Source: Candidatus Firestonebacteria bacterium RIFOXYA2_FULL_40_8 (lineage in GTDB: Bacteria > Oederibacteriota > D2-FULL-39-29). From it: 17,825 nucleotides of DNA. Within the stretch, counting starts at the first letter, position 1; every line of letters starts with the position of its first letter. The notes below the pieces were generated by a model, which ran no database searches, had not been told where the DNA came from, and saw only the letters and a list, made by a program, of their open reading frames with translations. A program made the position numbers and the translations under genes. The DNA is taken from contig MFGS01000004.1 of assembly GCA_001778355.1 (NCBI GenBank), forward strand, positions 1-17,825, read 5' to 3'. This document shows positions 1-7,787 of the stretch, piece after piece.

Positions 1-2
1 TG

Positions 3-404
3 GTGTCTAACGGGTTTCATATAGGGGCTTGCGCCGGCATGGCCTTTATGAAAGGGATAAGTGATCTTTTATGGTCTTTTGTTTTTTCTCACGGCATGAT
101 AGAGCTGACTTGTATATTCATTTCCGGAGGCGCCGGCTTTTTGATCGGTGATGCTATTTTAAGCCCCGGCCTTTTTACCAGAAAAGAAGCCTTGAAAAGA
201 AATTCTCTGGAAGCGGTTAAACTCATGGCAGGGACGGTTCCGATGCTTGTTTTGGCAGGACTTATTGAAGGTTTTGTATCCCCTTCGGGAATTAACCAGC
301 TTTACAAATTCGGGTTCGGAATAATTACTATTATACTGATGGTTTTGTATTTCGGTTTTGCAGGAAGGGAAAAAAAAGCTGTCAGATTGAAAGTCGTTCC
401 TTGA
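3..404 (+). CDS. SpoIIM/DUF95-family integral membrane protein, 5' truncated by the window edge
   Basis: The frame is open to the left edge, so only the C-terminal ~133 residues are present and the GTG at base 3 is just the first complete codon. The segment has the layout of the SpoIIM (stage II sporulation protein M, DUF95) family: a short loop SNGFHIGA, a hydrophobic helix, the hallmark HGMIELTCIFISGGAGF, a polar loop ending LSPGLFTRKEAL, then helix-AGLIEGFVSPS and a final helix. Despite the name, this family is widespread in non-sporulating bacteria, usually beside RDD, MoxR and DUF58 genes, as here. It probably acts in the membrane with those partners. Its last 23 bases overlap the convergent DUF58 gene tail to tail. 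No sporulation role should be inferred. Confidence 0.85.
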   Translation: MSNGFHIGACAGMAFMKGISDLLWSFVFSHGMIELTCIFISGGAGFLIGDAILSPGLFTRKEALKRNSLEAVKLMAGTVPMLVLAGLIEGFVSPSGINQLYKFGFGIITIILMVLYFGFAGREKKAVRLKVVP

Positions 405-1698
405 TCTCAATATAAGAATTAACAAGATTAACAGTAAGATCCTTCGGATGCACATCAAAAGCGAACCCGCCGGCCGATTTTAATTCGTGAACAGCTGTCT
501 TTCTTTTTGTCAGCAGGTCGTAAGCCGCCGCCTTTCTATAAACTTCTGAGAGCGTTGACGGAGCGCTGAGTGAAATTTCCGTAAGCGCAGGGTCCCTGAG
601 AGCGGTAAACAAAAAAGCATGCATGGGCTTTAAGCTTTTCACATTGTTTATCAGATTTTTAGAAGCATAGAGATCAATGAGGTCGGTTATTACGATAAAT
701 AAAGATCGTTTTTTGTTTTTGCTTTTTGCGAAAAGAAAGGCTCTTTTGTAATCAGACTCCGCCATTTTGGCCTTTACGTTATATAAGCTCTCCGATATTC
801 GCGAAAGCTGTTTTTTGTCTTTCTTGGGAGGGACGTAAGCCTCAATTTTATCGGAAAATACTATTATTCCGATATTATCGCTTTTATTTATAGCAACAAA
901 GGTGAGCATTAGAGCGGCGTTTATCGCATAGTCTATCTTATACATTCCTTCGACAGCGTTTAACATTAATCTGCCGGCATCCAGCATAATAATTACATTC
1001 TGATTTTGTTCTATTTCATGCTGTCTGACGGTTGGTTTTTGCCGCCTTGCGGTCGCTTTCCAGTCTATCCACCGGAAGTCATCATCAAAAGTATAATCCC
1101 TCAGACTTTCAAACTCGGTCCCGACCCCCCGGTATTTTGTGTGCTTAAGGCCGATATCTATCAGCCGGTTACGTGAGGCAAGAAAACCGTATTTCCTGAT
1201 TTCCAGAACATTTGGATAGACCCGTACGTTTTTTCCGGTCTTGAATTTATCGTGTACGATCAATAACTTTAGCGGAGAAAAGTAGCGAAAATAAGTATTC
1301 CCAAAAGAAAAATCCCCCCTTTCCAGAGGGGTAATATGATAAGTAAATGAGCCGGAGGAAGCGGGAGGGACAGACAATATGTCAGTGCCTTTCATCACCT
1401 GAAAGTCGGGAGGTGTTTCATCTTCCACCGTAAACTCGAGCAAAGCGGCAGAGGTGTTTTTAATCTTTATAGTGACCGGGTTTTTTCCCCCGAGAGAAAG
1501 CCGTTCCTCGACCAGACGTTCAGCCGAAAGGCTCGCGAGCCGCGGTGTAAAAAGAAGATCAAAAAGAACAGTAAGTAAAAGCAGAATATCATAAAATATC
1601 AATAGCCATGTTCCAAGTCTTTCTCCCGCCAGAAGGAAGAGAACACCTGCGGCGGTTAAAACGACCAGACGAGGAGAGGGCAGAAGCTTTAAAATCAT
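382..1698 (-). CDS. DUF58 family protein (vWA-like fold), last gene of the MoxR operon
   Basis: This 438-residue protein is the usual partner of MoxR ATPases. Two N-terminal hydrophobic segments (about residues 10-26 and 30-50) anchor it; a beta-rich region follows (about 60-165). The DUF58 signature sits at about 193-232: GTEFESLRDYTFDDDFRWID, then WKATAR and VRQHEIE. The vWA-like part starts at VIIMLDAGRLM (235-245). The MIDAS-type motif is the degenerate DxGRxM form rather than DxSxS, which is common in this family and makes metal binding uncertain. The ATG overlaps the MoxR stop codon (ATGA), so translation is probably coupled. The 3' end overlaps the convergent SpoIIM gene by 23 bases. 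The family assignment is secure; the cellular role (MoxR-assisted assembly of an envelope complex) is inferred. Confidence 0.93.
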   Translation of the reverse strand: MILKLLPSPRLVVLTAAGVLFLLAGERLGTWLLIFYDILLLLTVLFDLLFTPRLASLSAERLVEERLSLGGKNPVTIKIKNTSAALLEFTVEDETPPDFQVMKGTDILSVPPASSGSFTYHITPLERGDFSFGNTYFRYFSPLKLLIVHDKFKTGKNVRVYPNVLEIRKYGFLASRNRLIDIGLKHTKYRGVGTEFESLRDYTFDDDFRWIDWKATARRQKPTVRQHEIEQNQNVIIMLDAGRLMLNAVEGMYKIDYAINAALMLTFVAINKSDNIGIIVFSDKIEAYVPPKKDKKQLSRISESLYNVKAKMAESDYKRAFLFAKSKNKKRSLFIVITDLIDLYASKNLINNVKSLKPMHAFLFTALRDPALTEISLSAPSTLSEVYRKAAAYDLLTKRKTAVHELKSAGGFAFDVHPKDLTVNLVNSYIEIKERLSI

Positions 1699-2657
1699 CT
1701 TGGAACTTCCACTGAGCCGAGGATATCCGAAAGGACCGTTTCCGCGTTAATACCTTCTACTTCGGCATCAGGTTTTATCATAATTCTGTGCCCGAGTACG
1801 AACCTGGAGGCGAATTTTACATCATCAGGGGTCAAAAAAGCGCTTCCGCGCAAAGCCGCAAAACCCTTTGAGGCACTTAAGAGCATTACCCCCGCTCTCG
1901 GACTGGCACCCAGCGCAAGGTCGGAATGCATCCTGGTCTTCTCCAGAATTTTAACTATATACTCAAACAAGGATTCCTCAACCTTGATATTGTTAAGTTC
2001 CGCGTGAAGCTCTTTAAAGAGAGCCCTGTCTATGACTTTCTTTATGCCCGACAAATTGAGTTCTCTGGGATTAAAACCCGCATGATGCTTTTTTAGGATA
2101 TCTTTTTCCATATTTTCCGCGGGATAACCGATAGAAATCTTGAATAAAAACCGGTCCAGCTGGGCTTCCGGAAGAGGATATGTTCCTTCGTATTCTATCG
2201 GATTGGAAGTCGCAAAAACAATAAAGGGTTCGTCAAAACCGTGTCTTACTCCGTCAATTGTTACCTGGTGTTCTTCCATCGCTTCGAGAAGCGCGGATTG
2301 TGTCTTGGGTGGTGTGCGGTTAATCTCATCAGCAAGAAGGAAGTTGGTAAATATGGGGCCTTTTTTTAAAGTAAAGCATTTTAAGTTTTCGTCATAAATT
2401 GAAGTTCCGAGTACATCGGAAGGCATAAGGTCTGGTGTAAATTGGATTCGTTTGAAATCACAGTCTGCCGCCATCGAGAGGGCTTTTACAAGCAGGGTCT
2501 TCGCTGTTCCGGGAACTCCTTCCAGAAGAACATGTCCCCCGCATACAAGGGCGACCAGAAGCGGATCTATTATTTTATCCTGACCTACAATTACTTTTTT
2601 TATTTCTTCTCTTGCGGCAACGCAAAAATCACCTATTTTTGTCTTTGGTTCTGTCAT
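1695..2657 (-). CDS. MoxR-family AAA+ ATPase
   Basis: A 320-residue AAA+ ATPase of the MoxR class, chaperone-like proteins thought to mature or insert metal into vWA-domain partners. Visible motifs are Walker A GVPGTAKT (47-54), Walker B LLADEIN (D110, E111), TPPKTQSALLEAMEE (115-129), sensor 1 FATSNPIEYEGTYPLPEAQL (148-167) with N152, and the arginine finger in LDRF (R169). The C-terminal lid contains GASPRAG (sensor 2). The ATG has a strong upstream GGGAGGT at good spacing. That Shine-Dalgarno lies inside the end of the upstream DUF4350 gene, which this gene overlaps by 29 bases. The downstream DUF58 gene starts in its stop codon. Length and motifs are complete, so it should be an active ATPase working with the DUF58 protein. 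Confidence 0.96.
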   Translation of the reverse strand: MTEPKTKIGDFCVAAREEIKKVIVGQDKIIDPLLVALVCGGHVLLEGVPGTAKTLLVKALSMAADCDFKRIQFTPDLMPSDVLGTSIYDENLKCFTLKKGPIFTNFLLADEINRTPPKTQSALLEAMEEHQVTIDGVRHGFDEPFIVFATSNPIEYEGTYPLPEAQLDRFLFKISIGYPAENMEKDILKKHHAGFNPRELNLSGIKKVIDRALFKELHAELNNIKVEESLFEYIVKILEKTRMHSDLALGASPRAGVMLLSASKGFAALRGSAFLTPDDVKFASRFVLGHRIMIKPDAEVEGINAETVLSDILGSVEVPR

Positions 2658-3786
2658 TTGCTTTGACCTCCCTTTTTAATTCTTCCATTTCCCTGGCGTA
2701 CTTAATAAGCTGTATATTTGTAACCTGAAGGAAATTCGAATCGGTTAAATAATACATTATTCTGGAATTTTTAGCAGGTGTACGTTTTTTAACCGCGTCA
2801 AGTAATCCTGTATCCAGAATATTAGTTTTTCTAAAATAAGAAGCTATCTCAGCTTTAAAATTCTTTCTTAACAGGTTAAGCACCAAAAGAGAAGCTTTTG
2901 CCGACATAAAAAGATTTCCCATGGAGATCACATATTCGACAACCGAACGTTTCCCGGCAGCACTTTGGATTACGGGCGGACGTTTTCTTCTGCCTCGCTG
3001 GTAAAGAAAGAAAAAACCTGCCAGCAAGAGCTGAAGGAAGAGCAGTTTTACTACCGGGGAGCGCTTGAGCTCGGTAAAAGGATCGAGCGAGCTTTCAAAA
3101 CCGTTGTGATATTCCTCGAAATAAACGGGACCCGGCAGTTCAAAAATAAAATTGTAAAGAAATATTGCGTTATCGCTTTGCGCTATATTGGAGTTAAGCA
3201 TGAGCCCTGCCGCGGAACTCAGGTATACGGTTCCTTTTCCAAAGGAAAAAGACACCATTACGTTTTTTTGCTCCAGTAAAAGTACAGAATTAAGCTTTGG
3301 ACCCTTCGCGCCGGTTGTAAAATACAAAGGAGCTTCTGCTTCCAGCCGTTTTACTTTATCATTGAAAAGGACCGCTGTAAGTTCGGGATTTTCCGGCTTT
3401 TTGGAAAAACGCTCAACTGATATATTAAATGCCGAAAGAAGTTTATCACTTTTGTTCTCAAAAAGACCGTCTACAAAATAGACCAGAGTGTTCCCGGCGC
3501 CTACCCAATCTTTGACAGTTGCGGCTTCTTCCTTTGAAAAACTCCCTTCCGGATTTATCAAAAGGAGCGTACCACATTTCTCTTTGATAAAAAATATTTT
3601 TTCCTGAAAGCGGAGAACTTCCCGGTCCGTGTTTTCCAGCAGGAGATAAAGGGCTTTTGTGCCTTTTGGATCGGAATTGTAAGAAGAATTGGAAAAATTT
3701 TCAGGCTCCTTGACTGTTGCGAAAGTTAATAAAAGGCCGGCTAAAAAGACAACTCCAAGCAATATTTGTATCCGGAACTTTTTCAA
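2629..3786 (-). CDS. DUF4350 domain membrane protein
   Basis: This 385-residue protein has an N-terminal transmembrane anchor (about 8-24), an extracytoplasmic DUF4350-like region, and a second membrane helix (about 246-262) followed by the basic stretch RGRRKRPP. The middle holds SSYNSDPKGTKALYLLLE (34-51), a beta-strand region with LLLINPEGSFSKEE, GAGNTLVYFVDG, and VYFEEYHNGF just before the second helix; the last resembles the FDE-x-H-G signature common in this family. The start is TTG, placed in the 4-base TTGA overlap with the stop of the upstream DUF4129 gene, which supports coupled translation. The domain belongs to the MoxR/DUF58 neighbourhood in many bacteria; its molecular function is not known. 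The C-terminal ~120 residues are cytosolic by this topology. Confidence 0.85.
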   Translation of the reverse strand: MKKFRIQILLGVVFLAGLLLTFATVKEPENFSNSSYNSDPKGTKALYLLLENTDREVLRFQEKIFFIKEKCGTLLLINPEGSFSKEEAATVKDWVGAGNTLVYFVDGLFENKSDKLLSAFNISVERFSKKPENPELTAVLFNDKVKRLEAEAPLYFTTGAKGPKLNSVLLLEQKNVMVSFSFGKGTVYLSSAAGLMLNSNIAQSDNAIFLYNFIFELPGPVYFEEYHNGFESSLDPFTELKRSPVVKLLFLQLLLAGFFFLYQRGRRKRPPVIQSAAGKRSVVEYVISMGNLFMSAKASLLVLNLLRKNFKAEIASYFRKTNILDTGLLDAVKKRTPAKNSRIMYYLTDSNFLQVTNIQLIKYAREMEELKREVKANDRTKDKNR

Positions 3787-4544
3787 GAAACCCCGCCTTT
3801 TAGCCTTAAAAACTCCTTTTGTATTTCTGCCGTGTCGGCTTCCGTGGCATGAGATAATCCATACCAGATGTTCTCGAAAGTCCTTATTATTCTTACAAGA
3901 GGCTCGTTTATCCCGGGTTGGTCGGAAGTTTCCCTCAGGTACTCCAGGTCTGTTTTATAGACGGCAAATTCCAGCCGGTTGTTTTCGTGCAGGAAGAGGA
4001 GCGCGGAAAAATATCCGTATCTTACGGCATTCTTATAATCTTTCTTTTCCAGGGCGCTTTTAGTAAGAGCTTCGTAAGAAACAGAGGTCAGGTCTTTTTC
4101 CTGCAGTATTATACCCGGCTCGGTCTTCTCTTCTTTTCTTACTTTTTTAACAAAGAAATAGTAAATAACGCCGAAAAAGAAAATAAGAATCAATAATAAC
4201 AGGAAAATAGCGGCTGTTTGCGCCGAACCTTTAGTGGTTAGAATATTGAAAATACTCTGCATAAATTCTGCGAATGCTGTCAGGATAACGAGAATTACGG
4301 GAAATTCTTCGAATAGTAATTTTAAAAAAGACTCGGAATTGTCTTTCCGCCGGTTGAATTCTTTTCCTGCAAGTATATCCCGTAGAGTCTTTTTTATTTT
4401 CCCGGGGGACAGCTGCTGTTTTTTTACCGGCGTTTCTTCAGAACTCTCATTTTTAACTAAGGTCTGAGCTTCTGATTTCTCTTGTGCAAAAACAGGATTA
4501 AGAAACAGAAGCGGTAAAAGAAAAAGCAGAGCCGCTTTTTTCAT
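3783..4544 (-). CDS. DUF4129-like exported and membrane-anchored protein
   Basis: A 253-residue protein with a clear Sec signal peptide (MKKAALLFLLPLLFLNPVFA, probable cleavage after residue 20), a charged extracytoplasmic linker, a moderately hydrophobic helix at about 81-101 and a strong transmembrane helix at about 111-132. The cytosolic C-terminal domain (about 150-250) has the DUF4129 pattern: an SYEALTKSALEKKDYKNAVR repeat-like helix, GYFSALLFLHENNRLEF, then YKTDLEYLRE and FENIWYG. DUF4129 proteins belong to the same conserved neighbourhood as MoxR and DUF58; their function is unknown. The gene overlaps both neighbours by 4 bases (ATGA upstream, TTGA downstream), placing it in the middle of a translationally coupled operon. 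The DUF4129 assignment rests on the tail pattern and on context. Confidence 0.78.
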   Translation of the reverse strand: MKKAALLFLLPLLFLNPVFAQEKSEAQTLVKNESSEETPVKKQQLSPGKIKKTLRDILAGKEFNRRKDNSESFLKLLFEEFPVILVILTAFAEFMQSIFNILTTKGSAQTAAIFLLLLILIFFFGVIYYFFVKKVRKEEKTEPGIILQEKDLTSVSYEALTKSALEKKDYKNAVRYGYFSALLFLHENNRLEFAVYKTDLEYLRETSDQPGINEPLVRIIRTFENIWYGLSHATEADTAEIQKEFLRLKGGVS

Positions 4545-5356
4545 TTAACCGGTACGCTTCCCTGCTCGCCGGCAACAGAGGACGCCAGCATTTGAATATC
4601 GAATCCTTCTTTTTTAATTCTCATATTATAATAAAAAAGAGTATAGGCGGTCAGCATCAAAGGTGTTACGACTACTGCGGCAAGAACTTCAATGGAAAAA
4701 GAAAAGGAAACCATTATGAGACCGGTCGGAGCTAACGCTGCTGCGCCTGCTCCATGATGTAGTGCTATATAAATTATCATGGGAAGCAGAATGACCCCGT
4801 AAATAGCATAGGCGATAATACCGACAACGAAACCGGTCGTCATCAAATTGCCAAAATTCTTTTTCATAAGAAACTGGCTTCTTTCGAGAGCCGGCTTGTT
4901 ATATATGCCTTCAATGGCTATTATCTGAGGAACTAAAGCATATCTAAAAGTGAAAATGAACCCCGGTATTATTAGACACAAGAAACCAAGTATAATCATT
5001 AAGCCCGAGAGCAGCAGGGTTTTCATCATTGACCAGAATTTTAAATGGTCAAAATGTTTGAAAGAGGAAAGAATAGTTACTTTTTTCCCAAGATAGCCGT
5101 CGGAGATTGTCCGGGCAAGCAAAAAATTCATAACGGGAAGCACAAGCAGGGAGAGTATAATATTTATAAAACCTGCGGTAACGGTCCCGTAAGGACCTTC
5201 CAAAAACCCCATGGCAGTTTTAATGATTATTATCGGAAGATTAAACATCGCGAATATTTGGACGAAAATAAGGAAATGCTTTCTGTAAATTTTAAAGGTT
5301 TCATCAAGCAGGTCTCCCATTTTCATCGGCAAAAATACTTTCTTTTGTTCTTCCAT
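4541..5356 (-). CDS. Polytopic membrane protein, first gene of the MoxR/DUF58 operon
   Basis: This is a 271-residue membrane protein with about six hydrophobic segments. It resembles the membrane domain found in glycerophosphodiester phosphodiesterase-associated proteins (GPDPase_memb-like): MGDLLDETFKIYRKHFLIF near the start, IIPGFIFTFRYALVPQIIAIE in the middle, then ALERSQFLMKKNFGNL, and LFYYNMRIKKEGFDIQML at the end. The ATG at 5356 is chosen over a TTG at 5374 because an AAGGGGGA Shine-Dalgarno lies between them, 3-4 bases before that ATG. The stop overlaps the DUF4129 start (ATGA). A promoter with a 17-base spacer lies just upstream. Homologues of this type are common beside SpoIIM, RDD and MoxR genes. 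No enzymatic residues are evident, so a structural or transport role is likely but unproven. Confidence 0.75.
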   Translation of the reverse strand: MEEQKKVFLPMKMGDLLDETFKIYRKHFLIFVQIFAMFNLPIIIIKTAMGFLEGPYGTVTAGFINIILSLLVLPVMNFLLARTISDGYLGKKVTILSSFKHFDHLKFWSMMKTLLLSGLMIILGFLCLIIPGFIFTFRYALVPQIIAIEGIYNKPALERSQFLMKKNFGNLMTTGFVVGIIAYAIYGVILLPMIIYIALHHGAGAAALAPTGLIMVSFSFSIEVLAAVVVTPLMLTAYTLFYYNMRIKKEGFDIQMLASSVAGEQGSVPVK

Positions 5357-5388
5357 TATTCCCCCTTGTATCAATATTTTACTATCTT

Positions 5389-5417
5389 ATTTTATATGTT
5401 TTTCATACGCAGGTCAA
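5389..5417 (-). promoter_or_regulatory. Sigma-70-type promoter of the MoxR/DUF58 operon
   Basis: On the minus strand, TTGACC (5417-5412) is followed by exactly 17 bases and TAAAAT (5394-5389). Predicted transcription starts near 5381, leaving a leader of about 25 bases that contains the AAGGGGGA ribosome-binding site of the first gene. The -35 box is one base away from that of the divergent RDD promoter. Confidence 0.72.
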
Positions 5418-5418
5418 G

Positions 5419-5447
5419 TTGAAATACAGCGGAATGTATGCTAAAAT
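5419..5447 (+). promoter_or_regulatory. Promoter of the RDD gene, positioned for leaderless transcription
   Basis: TTGAAA (5419-5424), a 17-base spacer and TAAAAT (5442-5447) are followed by only 6 bases before the ATG at 5454. The expected +1 is therefore at or next to the A of the start codon. No Shine-Dalgarno is present between the -10 box and the ATG. Confidence 0.68.
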
Positions 5448-5453
5448 ACGCTT

Positions 5454-6242
5454 ATGCAAAACGATGAGGCGAAAGTTCTAACCCCGGAAAACGTGGAGTA
5501 TTCCTATGAATTGGCAGGAATAGGTTCCAGACTTCTTGCGGCAGTTTATGATTTCTGCGTTCAAATTCTTGTTTTAACCGGTATTATGCTTTTGCTGGTA
5601 CTTGCTTCTGTTGTTACCGGAATGGGGACCGGTATTAATAAATACGGTGAATGGATGGGGTATATACTTATCGGTCTTTCAATAATAGTTGTTTTTATGA
5701 TCTTTTGGGGCTATTTCATATTTTTTGAAGTAATCTGGGACGGGCAAAGTCCCGGAAAACGGCACGCCCAGATACGCGTTGTTAAAGACGGTGGTTATCC
5801 GATAAGTTTTTATGCTTCTTTTGTAAGAAATCTCCTTCGAATAGTAGATTTTATGCCTTTTATGTACGGTATCGGAGTTGTTTCTATGTCCGTGAATAAA
5901 CATTGTAAAAGACTGGGCGATCTTACGGCCGGTACCATTGTCGTTAAGGAAGGGTTTGCTAAAATTCCTGAAACAGTGACAGAAAATATGCCGTTGACAT
6001 ATAGCCCGGAAAAAGTAATTATTAATCTCGATAAAATAACTCCGGAAGATTATGATGTTATCCGCCAGTATTTACAGAGGCGTCACGAAATAGAAAATGA
6101 AACTGCCAGAAAAAATCTTGCCGCAATGCTTGCAGAGAAGTATTTGAGCAAACTTAGTATGCCCGGGCACCCGTTTGAGTCCCCTGACATATTCCTCAAA
6201 GCAATCGCAATCCAATATCAGGAAAGATTCCGGTCGAAATAA
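5454..6242 (+). CDS. RDD family membrane protein
   Basis: A 262-residue protein with an N-terminal RDD domain, named for conserved Arg-Asp-Asp residues. The first block is GIGSRLLAAVYDF (R26, D33); the linker has WDGQSPGKRHAQIRVV (95-110); RNLLRIVDFMP (125-135) supplies R125 and D132; and KRLGDLTAGTIVV (152-164) closes the domain. Hydrophobic helices lie at about 34-56, 69-92 and 131-146. The C-terminal ~90 residues are soluble, charged and helical and match nothing I recognise. RDD genes commonly accompany SpoIIM and MoxR/DUF58 genes; some RDD proteins have been linked to ion antiport, but that cannot be read from this sequence. The gene is divergent from the MoxR operon with abutting promoters, and its ATG sits 6 bases after a -10 box with no ribosome-binding site. 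Confidence 0.92.
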   Translation: MQNDEAKVLTPENVEYSYELAGIGSRLLAAVYDFCVQILVLTGIMLLLVLASVVTGMGTGINKYGEWMGYILIGLSIIVVFMIFWGYFIFFEVIWDGQSPGKRHAQIRVVKDGGYPISFYASFVRNLLRIVDFMPFMYGIGVVSMSVNKHCKRLGDLTAGTIVVKEGFAKIPETVTENMPLTYSPEKVIINLDKITPEDYDVIRQYLQRRHEIENETARKNLAAMLAEKYLSKLSMPGHPFESPDIFLKAIAIQYQERFRSK

Positions 6243-6318
6243 TTTATCCCCGGACTAATTTAAAAAAGGAATTTTATAAATCACTGGAATCATCTACGGA
6301 AAACAGGTAAAATGAGAT

Positions 6319-7584
6319 ATGTTTAACAAAAAAGTAAACCGGTTTTTCTATTACTTTTTTATCCTTCTTGCTGTTATTCTCTTTTCGGAGAAGTTTATTT
6401 TTAAAACGCTTCTTCTCAAGAATAACGGATATATAGATTTTACTTCTTATTACATTGCGGCGGATGCGGTAAAACAGGGCGGATCCCCGTATGATTCGAT
6501 AGATATCAAAGATAATCATATTATGAATGTTGTAAAGCCCGGAGATTTGAAAAGAATGGGGATATCATTTCCGGTGCCGGAAAAATATGCTTACACGTAT
6601 CCTCCGCTTTTGTCCCTGCTCCTGGTTCCGCTAACCCTTTTTAAATATTCGATTGCGCTAATGCTCTGGAATATTATCAATTTATTATTTTTTGTTCTGG
6701 CTGTATATTTTACGCTTAAAATACTAAGCGGAAGACCTATGCACATGATAACGGCGCTCACGCTTCTTTTGTTTTTTGGCTCGATGCCGTCTTATGAAAC
6801 TTTCAGTCTCGGCCAGGTTAACTTCCTGGTTTACGCGCTTTGCCTTCTTGCTTTTGCGCTGGAAGAAAGAGGTAACGGTAAATTATCCGCGTTCACTCTG
6901 GCATTTGCTTCTATTATAAAAATTACCCCGGCGGTTTTGCTCCTTTACTTTTTGTTTTTTGCAAAGAAAAAAAGGTATATTCTTTACTTTTTTGCTTTTG
7001 GTGCCGGACTGCTTTTATTAAGCGGAGTATTTATCGGACTCCCAAGCTTATATCATTATCTTACATATATATTCCCGAAACTGGCAGGTTCGTACCTTTT
7101 AGACAATAACAAAGCGCTTATATCATTGTTCAGCAGAATATTTCTGGAAAATCCGATGGTTATTCCGTTAGTCATCTCTAGGACAGCCTCAAATATTATG
7201 ACAGTAATAATTGCTGCAGGGCTCATTACAATTACCGGAGTTGTTCTTGTTCGCGCAAAAAAAGTTCTAAGTTACGAAAGCCGCGTTCTTGCCTTTTCTA
7301 CGTCACTGGTGTTTATGCTTCTGCTTCAAACCCTCCTGGAAATCCATCATTTGATCTTCGCCTTTTTGCCGCTTTTGGCGCTTATTTACTATTCAAAGTA
7401 CAAACCCGGAATAAAAGCCATTATATTTATAATATTGGTAATGCTTCTAAACACGCGCGGCTGGAACGCTATGACGTATTTTGGCAGCAGCTGGTGGGTT
7501 ATACTTTTGACCGCTCCGCAAATACTGGGACTTGTTCTGCTTTTAATTCTGCTATATAGAGAGATAAATATTCAAAGAGCATGA
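6319..7584 (+). CDS. GT87/DUF2029-family polyprenol-phosphate-sugar glycosyltransferase
   Basis: A 421-residue polytopic protein with roughly ten hydrophobic helices. It has the GT87 (DUF2029) hallmarks: the first extracytoplasmic loop carries YIDFTSYYIAADAVKQGGSP (38-57) with the candidate catalytic Asp at position 40, followed by YAYTYPPLLSLLLVPL (90-105). The GT-C class uses polyprenyl-phosphate sugars, typically mannose, on the outer face of the membrane; PimE of mycobacteria is the known example. Donor and acceptor cannot be read here. The ATG is preceded by TAAAAT at 6308-6313, only 5 bases away, without a Shine-Dalgarno, so it may have its own leaderless-type start or be read through from RDD 76 bases upstream. 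No other glycan genes are adjacent, so the pathway is open. Confidence 0.85.
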   Translation: MFNKKVNRFFYYFFILLAVILFSEKFIFKTLLLKNNGYIDFTSYYIAADAVKQGGSPYDSIDIKDNHIMNVVKPGDLKRMGISFPVPEKYAYTYPPLLSLLLVPLTLFKYSIALMLWNIINLLFFVLAVYFTLKILSGRPMHMITALTLLLFFGSMPSYETFSLGQVNFLVYALCLLAFALEERGNGKLSAFTLAFASIIKITPAVLLLYFLFFAKKKRYILYFFAFGAGLLLLSGVFIGLPSLYHYLTYIFPKLAGSYLLDNNKALISLFSRIFLENPMVIPLVISRTASNIMTVIIAAGLITITGVVLVRAKKVLSYESRVLAFSTSLVFMLLLQTLLEIHHLIFAFLPLLALIYYSKYKPGIKAIIFIILVMLLNTRGWNAMTYFGSSWWVILLTAPQILGLVLLLILLYREINIQRA

Positions 7585-7726
7585 AAATATAGTTGTTTTC
7601 CATCATGTCTGAAATCATATTCTATTTTTGGATCAAGTGGTACAATAATTTAACAAAATATATTTAAAGTATCGGAAAGTATAAAAAAAAGATGGAGAGA
7701 TTTTGAGATTTTAGTTCATTGGAACC

Positions 7727-7755
7727 ATATCTTGTATCAGTGGAATCTTTTCTGG
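7727..7755 (+). repeat. Copy 1 of a ~29-base direct repeat flanking the Cys-rich gene
   Basis: This copy shares the core ATCTTGTATC-N-GTGGA-R-TC with 8431-8459, and both end in CTGG; about 22 of 27 positions agree. It lies 32 bases before the start codon of the Cys-rich gene, just upstream of its AAGGAGGT ribosome-binding site. The rest of the gap from 7585 to 7787 is AT-rich; I see no convincing promoter or terminator in it. Confidence 0.45.
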
Positions 7756-7787
7756 AAGAGATGAATTTACCTTAAGGAGGTAAGTAT

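Noticed and set aside
3..404. SpoIIM homology as evidence of sporulation
   Set aside because: The SpoIIM/DUF95 family is common in non-sporulating bacteria near RDD and MoxR genes; no other sporulation gene is present.
2965..3279. Plus-strand frames inside the MoxR operon (also 3188-3481, 3689-4063, 5045-5422)
   Set aside because: They are opposite well-supported genes, lack family motifs and have no ribosome-binding sites.
7741..7756. Sigma-54 (-24/-12) promoter in the TGGAATC...CTGG motif
   Set aside because: The required GC at the -12 element and the TGGCAC core are missing.
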